7,271 nucleotides of DNA. It comes from an uncultured Clostridia bacterium. Lineage in GTDB: Bacteria; Bacillota; Clostridia; Christensenellales; CAG-917. Below the pieces are notes generated by a model. The model saw only the letters and a list, made by a program, of their open reading frames with translations. It did no database searches and had not been told where the DNA came from. This document shows, piece by piece, positions 5,680 through 7,271 of the stretch (positions are counted from its first letter, which is position 1; the number at the start of each line of letters is the position of its first letter). The position numbers and the translations under genes are program-made. Where the stretch lies: NCBI GenBank assembly GCA_937881285.1, contig CALGEU010000157.1:1-7271 (forward strand). The letters are read 5' to 3'.

Positions 5680-6399
5680 ATGAGTATGTGGTCGAACGTT
5701 ATAAGCATGGACAAATGCTACGAAAGAGAATTGAGATACATTCTTAAAGAACTTGCGAAGATAAAAGACGTGTCGTATGCGCAGGAAGAGTCGCGCCTTA
5801 GAGAGTGGATATATCTTGCGTGCGCGTGTGAGACTCGCGACGACGTGGAAGAAAAAATCAACGGTATAATCGAAACCGTGTATCTTGCATTTCTCAAAAC
5901 CGCGTATTTCAAAGAACGAATACCGCTGTACAATTTCAATCACGCAAAATGTGCACTGCTTTCGTCAATTGTATGTTTCGACAATGATTTTGAAAGCGGT
6001 ATAATTCAAAAGACGCTTGCAAACACGCTCGACCTGAACGTTGACGGCATATACAATTTCAGATTGAAGAGTTTGAAAGAAGCGTGGGACGAAGTTGCGC
6101 AGGTTGCGGCAAGACTGCTTGAAAACAGCGTGTGCGACGAAGACGTGTTCGACGTGGCGTCGTTCATTGCGGGAAGTGACGGCGGAAGAAACGACATCTT
6201 GATTGACGGGCGAACGGTGAAGAACGTGACCGAGCATAAAACCGTTGTGCCGATAAGTCTGTTTGACGATGAAGAGTTCGATATGCTTTTTGCAATCATA
6301 AAAGAAAAACCGAGAGAAATCGTGGTTGCAGGGAATGATTTTTCTCGTCCTATGCTGGATTCTCTGAGCAGAATAACGAAAGTTGTGGAAACCGCTTAA
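5680..6399 (+). CDS. YtxC-like putative sporulation protein
   Basis: A soluble 239-residue protein (237 if it starts at ATG 5686) with no signal peptide or membrane span. I match it, from memory of the family pattern, to the YtxC family, associated with sporulation in Bacillus and Clostridia but without a known biochemical role. The match rests on VDGIYNFRLKSLKEAWDEV (121-139), equivalent to the family's 'GFVNFRLK.Y' core, and on the end FDMLFAIIKEKPREIVVAG...LDSLSRI, equivalent to the family's 'L.....P..III.......L...I..IF' tail. The N-terminus (10-90) is helical and poorly conserved. The open frame extends upstream to 5572, but the terminator at 5603-5630 excludes that. None of ATG 5680, 5686 or 5707 has a Shine-Dalgarno, so the start is uncertain. 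It stands alone between two terminators. Confidence 0.6.
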   Translation: MSMWSNVISMDKCYERELRYILKELAKIKDVSYAQEESRLREWIYLACACETRDDVEEKINGIIETVYLAFLKTAYFKERIPLYNFNHAKCALLSSIVCFDNDFESGIIQKTLANTLDLNVDGIYNFRLKSLKEAWDEVAQVAARLLENSVCDEDVFDVASFIAGSDGGRNDILIDGRTVKNVTEHKTVVPISLFDDEEFDMLFAIIKEKPREIVVAGNDFSRPMLDSLSRITKVVETA

Positions 6400-6401
6400 A
6401 A

Positions 6402-6417
6402 CACGATATATATTGTG
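6402..6417. other. A/T-rich dyad just after the YtxC-like gene
   Basis: CACGATATATATTGTG is a 16-bp dyad matching its reverse complement at all but one base-pair position. It starts 3 bp past the stop codon and shares the AACACGA left half with the dyads at 6484 and 6516. No T-run follows, so it is a poor terminator; it may be a third, divergent regulator site. Confidence 0.3.
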
Positions 6418-6420
6418 AAA

Positions 6421-6460
6421 TCGTCAAAAATTCGTCTAAAGTCGCTAAAATGCACAAAAA
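6421..6460 (+). other. Phased A-tracts upstream of the intergenic promoter
   Basis: Three near-repeats of TCGTCWAAA type begin at 6421, 6432 and 6442. With the next A5 at 6456-6460, the A-tracts are centred near 6428, 6439, 6448 and 6458, about one helical turn apart. Such phasing produces intrinsic DNA bending and can act as an UP-like element for the promoter whose -35 starts at 6477. Confidence 0.4.
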
Positions 6461-6476
6461 CGAGCGTTTTGAAATG

Positions 6477-6505
6477 TCGACAAAACACGAAATGTGTTAT
6501 ATAAT
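6477..6505 (+). promoter_or_regulatory. Near-consensus housekeeping promoter in the intergenic region
   Basis: TCGACA (6477-6482, 5/6) and a perfect TATAAT (6500-6505) are separated by exactly 17 nt, the best sigma-A-type promoter in the window. Transcription would start near 6512. No protein gene with a ribosome-binding site follows, and a strong terminator ends the transcript about 108 nt later, so it predicts a small RNA. Confidence 0.75.
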
Positions 6506-6530
6506 GTTGATATAAAACACGATAGGTGTT
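6484..6530. repeat. Paired dyads AACAC-N5-GTGTT flanking the promoter -10
   Basis: AACACGAAATGTGTT (6484-6498) fills the spacer between -35 and -10, and AACACGATAGGTGTT (6516-6530) begins just past the expected transcription start. Their centres are 32 bp apart, close to three helical turns, so a repressor could bind both on the same DNA face. The downstream copy could instead act in RNA as a 5' hairpin. Confidence 0.55.
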
Positions 6531-6597
6531 GTTGGTAAATCAAGGATAAAAGAAAAAGCAGGTGTTGTTCGATAATTCAATGATAAAAGAAAAAGCA
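6525..6597 (+). repeat. Imperfect tandem repeat, two copies of 36/37 nt
   Basis: Copy 1 (6525-6560) and copy 2 (6561-6597) both begin GGTGTTGTT and end GATAAAAGAAAAAGCA, with a few differences in the middle. The end of copy 2 supplies the left arm of the terminator; the end of copy 1 could pair with the same right arm less one base, so the copies could compete. Confidence 0.8.
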
Positions 6598-6619
6598 AGG
6601 CGTGAACCTTGCTTTTTTT
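6587..6619. terminator. Bidirectional terminator between convergent genes
   Basis: GCAAGG (6595-6600) pairs with CCTTGC (6607-6612) around a 6-nt loop, extended by A-T pairs, with T7 at 6613-6619 on the plus strand and a T-rich run on the minus strand. It ends the predicted small RNA and any read-through from the YtxC-like gene, and on the minus strand lies about 50 bp past the serA stop. Confidence 0.9.
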
Positions 6620-6663
6620 GTGTTGCTGAATTTTGTGATAACTTTTGTCGTGATAATTTGACG

Positions 6664-7271
6664 TTAGTATATCAATCTTGCCTTAATCACGTTTTCGCCG
6701 CTAATTGCCGAAAGGTCGGGAATTTCGTCCGTGTCCACGATTGTGTAGCGGATGCCGTTCCTTGTTGCGCTAACTCCGTCGAACGGGTTTTCGCCGTTGT
6801 CCGTCGATATGACGGTGTAGCGATGTTTTGCCGATTTTGGAACTGAGAGATTCGGCATATTCACGGAGTTTCTCGTATTGCCGTTTTCGATGTAATCTTT
6901 AAGCTGGGCCGCAGCCATAACCGCGCAGTTGTCTTCGGCTTCCTGCGTGGACGCTCCGAGATGCGGTATTGCGATTATGCCCTTGACGTTTAGGCATTCT
7001 TCGCTTGGAAAATCAACGACGTATTTGCGGAGTTTTCCGTTTTCGAGAGCCGCCTTGACGTCGGGGACGTTTACAAGTTCGCCGCGAGCGCAGTTTATCA
7101 GAATAACGCTGTCTTTCATCGAGTTTATCGCGCTTTCGTCGATAAAGCCTTTGTTGTCGGGCGTCATGGGGACGTGAAGCGTCACGAAATCGGAATAACG
7201 CCAGGCGTGTTTCAAGTCGTCGAATATCGTGACGAAAGGAATTTCGGCCTTTGCCTGTTCGCTTATGAACG
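6664..7271 (-). CDS. serA: D-3-phosphoglycerate dehydrogenase, C-terminal part (5' end outside window)
   Basis: The last 201 residues of an NAD-dependent 2-hydroxyacid dehydrogenase that oxidises 3-phosphoglycerate, the first step of serine synthesis. Seen in order: the end of the NAD-binding fold with VTLHVPMT and INCARGELV (catalytic Arg62 of the visible part), DFPSEE with the likely catalytic Glu (90 or 91), then IPHLGASTQEAEDNC with catalytic His103. The KYVVDFP...VKGIIAIPHLGAST form marks the roughly 387-residue PGDH type common in Clostridia, so about half is missing off the right edge. The reading frame is open to 7271; the TTG at 7215 is an internal Leu codon, not a start. The tail (148-201) is ACT-like but short: a first strand RYTVIST, then directly a strand pair and LSAISGENVIKARLIY. 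Loss of the first ACT helix would probably alter serine feedback or subunit contacts. Confidence 0.93.
   Translation of the reverse strand, partial: FISEQAKAEIPFVTIFDDLKHAWRYSDFVTLHVPMTPDNKGFIDESAINSMKDSVILINCARGELVNVPDVKAALENGKLRKYVVDFPSEECLNVKGIIAIPHLGASTQEAEDNCAVMAAAQLKDYIENGNTRNSVNMPNLSVPKSAKHRYTVISTDNGENPFDGVSATRNGIRYTIVDTDEIPDLSAISGENVIKARLIY

Larger units (their letters stand above)
6512..6619 (+). ncRNA. Predicted small RNA with internal tandem repeat
   Basis: A transcript of about 108 nt is predicted from a near-consensus promoter (6477-6505) to a strong terminator (6595-6619). It would start with a 5-bp hairpin (6516-6530), carry two copies of a 36/37-nt repeat with purine-rich GATAAAAGAAAAAGCA blocks, and end in the terminator stem. 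No ribosome-binding site with a start codon is seen; the only open frame with an ATG runs through the terminator. Such purine-rich single-stranded blocks could base-pair with mRNA or bind a protein. I do not recognise a known RNA family. Confidence 0.5.

Noticed and set aside
6402..6475. Terminator directly after the YtxC-like gene (dyad 6402-6417 or AAAACGAGCGTTTT at 6457-6470)
   Set aside because: The first has no T-run after it, and the second has too small a loop for a stable stem; the terminator at 6595-6619 is the first convincing one.
6562..6846. Open frame starting within the tandem repeat
   Set aside because: It reads through the strong terminator into antisense serA, and its start has no ribosome-binding site. 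The transcript is better explained as non-coding.
7213..7215. TTG as a possible start for the dehydrogenase
   Set aside because: The frame stays open upstream to the window edge and the upstream residues (FISEQAKAEIPFVTIFDD) continue the expected dehydrogenase fold, so the gene begins outside the window.

Overview
The window looks like chromosomal DNA from an uncultured member of the Bacillota (Clostridia-type). The grounds are clear Shine-Dalgarno sites on several genes, Gram-positive style A/T-flanked hairpin terminators, an ECF sigma factor cotranscribed with a membrane anti-sigma-like protein, a YtxC-like (sporulation-associated) protein, and a PGDH of the type common in Clostridia. The taxon call is inference from gene types and style only; base composition is moderate with frequent CpG-containing codons throughout, and no obvious foreign island, transposase, CRISPR array, tRNA or rRNA is visible.

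Layout. Positions 1-153 hold no gene I can support, but contain a long nested hairpin (24-86) and a perfect bidirectional terminator (98-127). A minus-strand pair follows: a maltose/galactoside-type O-acetyltransferase (2665-3354), then a cytoplasmic GH3 beta-glycosidase (154-2595). They read as one operon transcribed leftward from a 170-bp divergent promoter region. On the other side of that region a plus-strand AraC-family regulator (3525-4286) starts six bases after a perfect -10 box, so its mRNA is probably leaderless. This is a typical local sugar-utilisation module: regulator, glycosidase and sugar acetyltransferase.

Next is a self-contained plus-strand signalling operon: an ECF sigma factor (4495-4977) and a single-pass membrane protein (4974-5534) overlapping it by 4 bp. 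The latter has an anti-sigma-like N-terminus and a PepSY-like outer domain. Upstream is a close match to an ECF-type promoter (TGAAAC-N17-CGTA), suggesting autoregulation. The operon ends at a hairpin terminator (5603-5630). A YtxC-like protein (5680-6399) follows, with no visible Shine-Dalgarno.

The 264-bp region 6400-6663, between convergent genes, is the most unusual part. It has phased A-tracts, a near-consensus housekeeping promoter with a dyad in its spacer, a second copy of that dyad 32 bp downstream, a tandem 36/37-nt repeat and a bidirectional terminator. Together these predict a roughly 108-nt small RNA. The window closes with the 3' part of a minus-strand D-3-phosphoglycerate dehydrogenase gene (6664 to beyond 7271), whose C-terminal ACT-like domain appears to lack its first helix.
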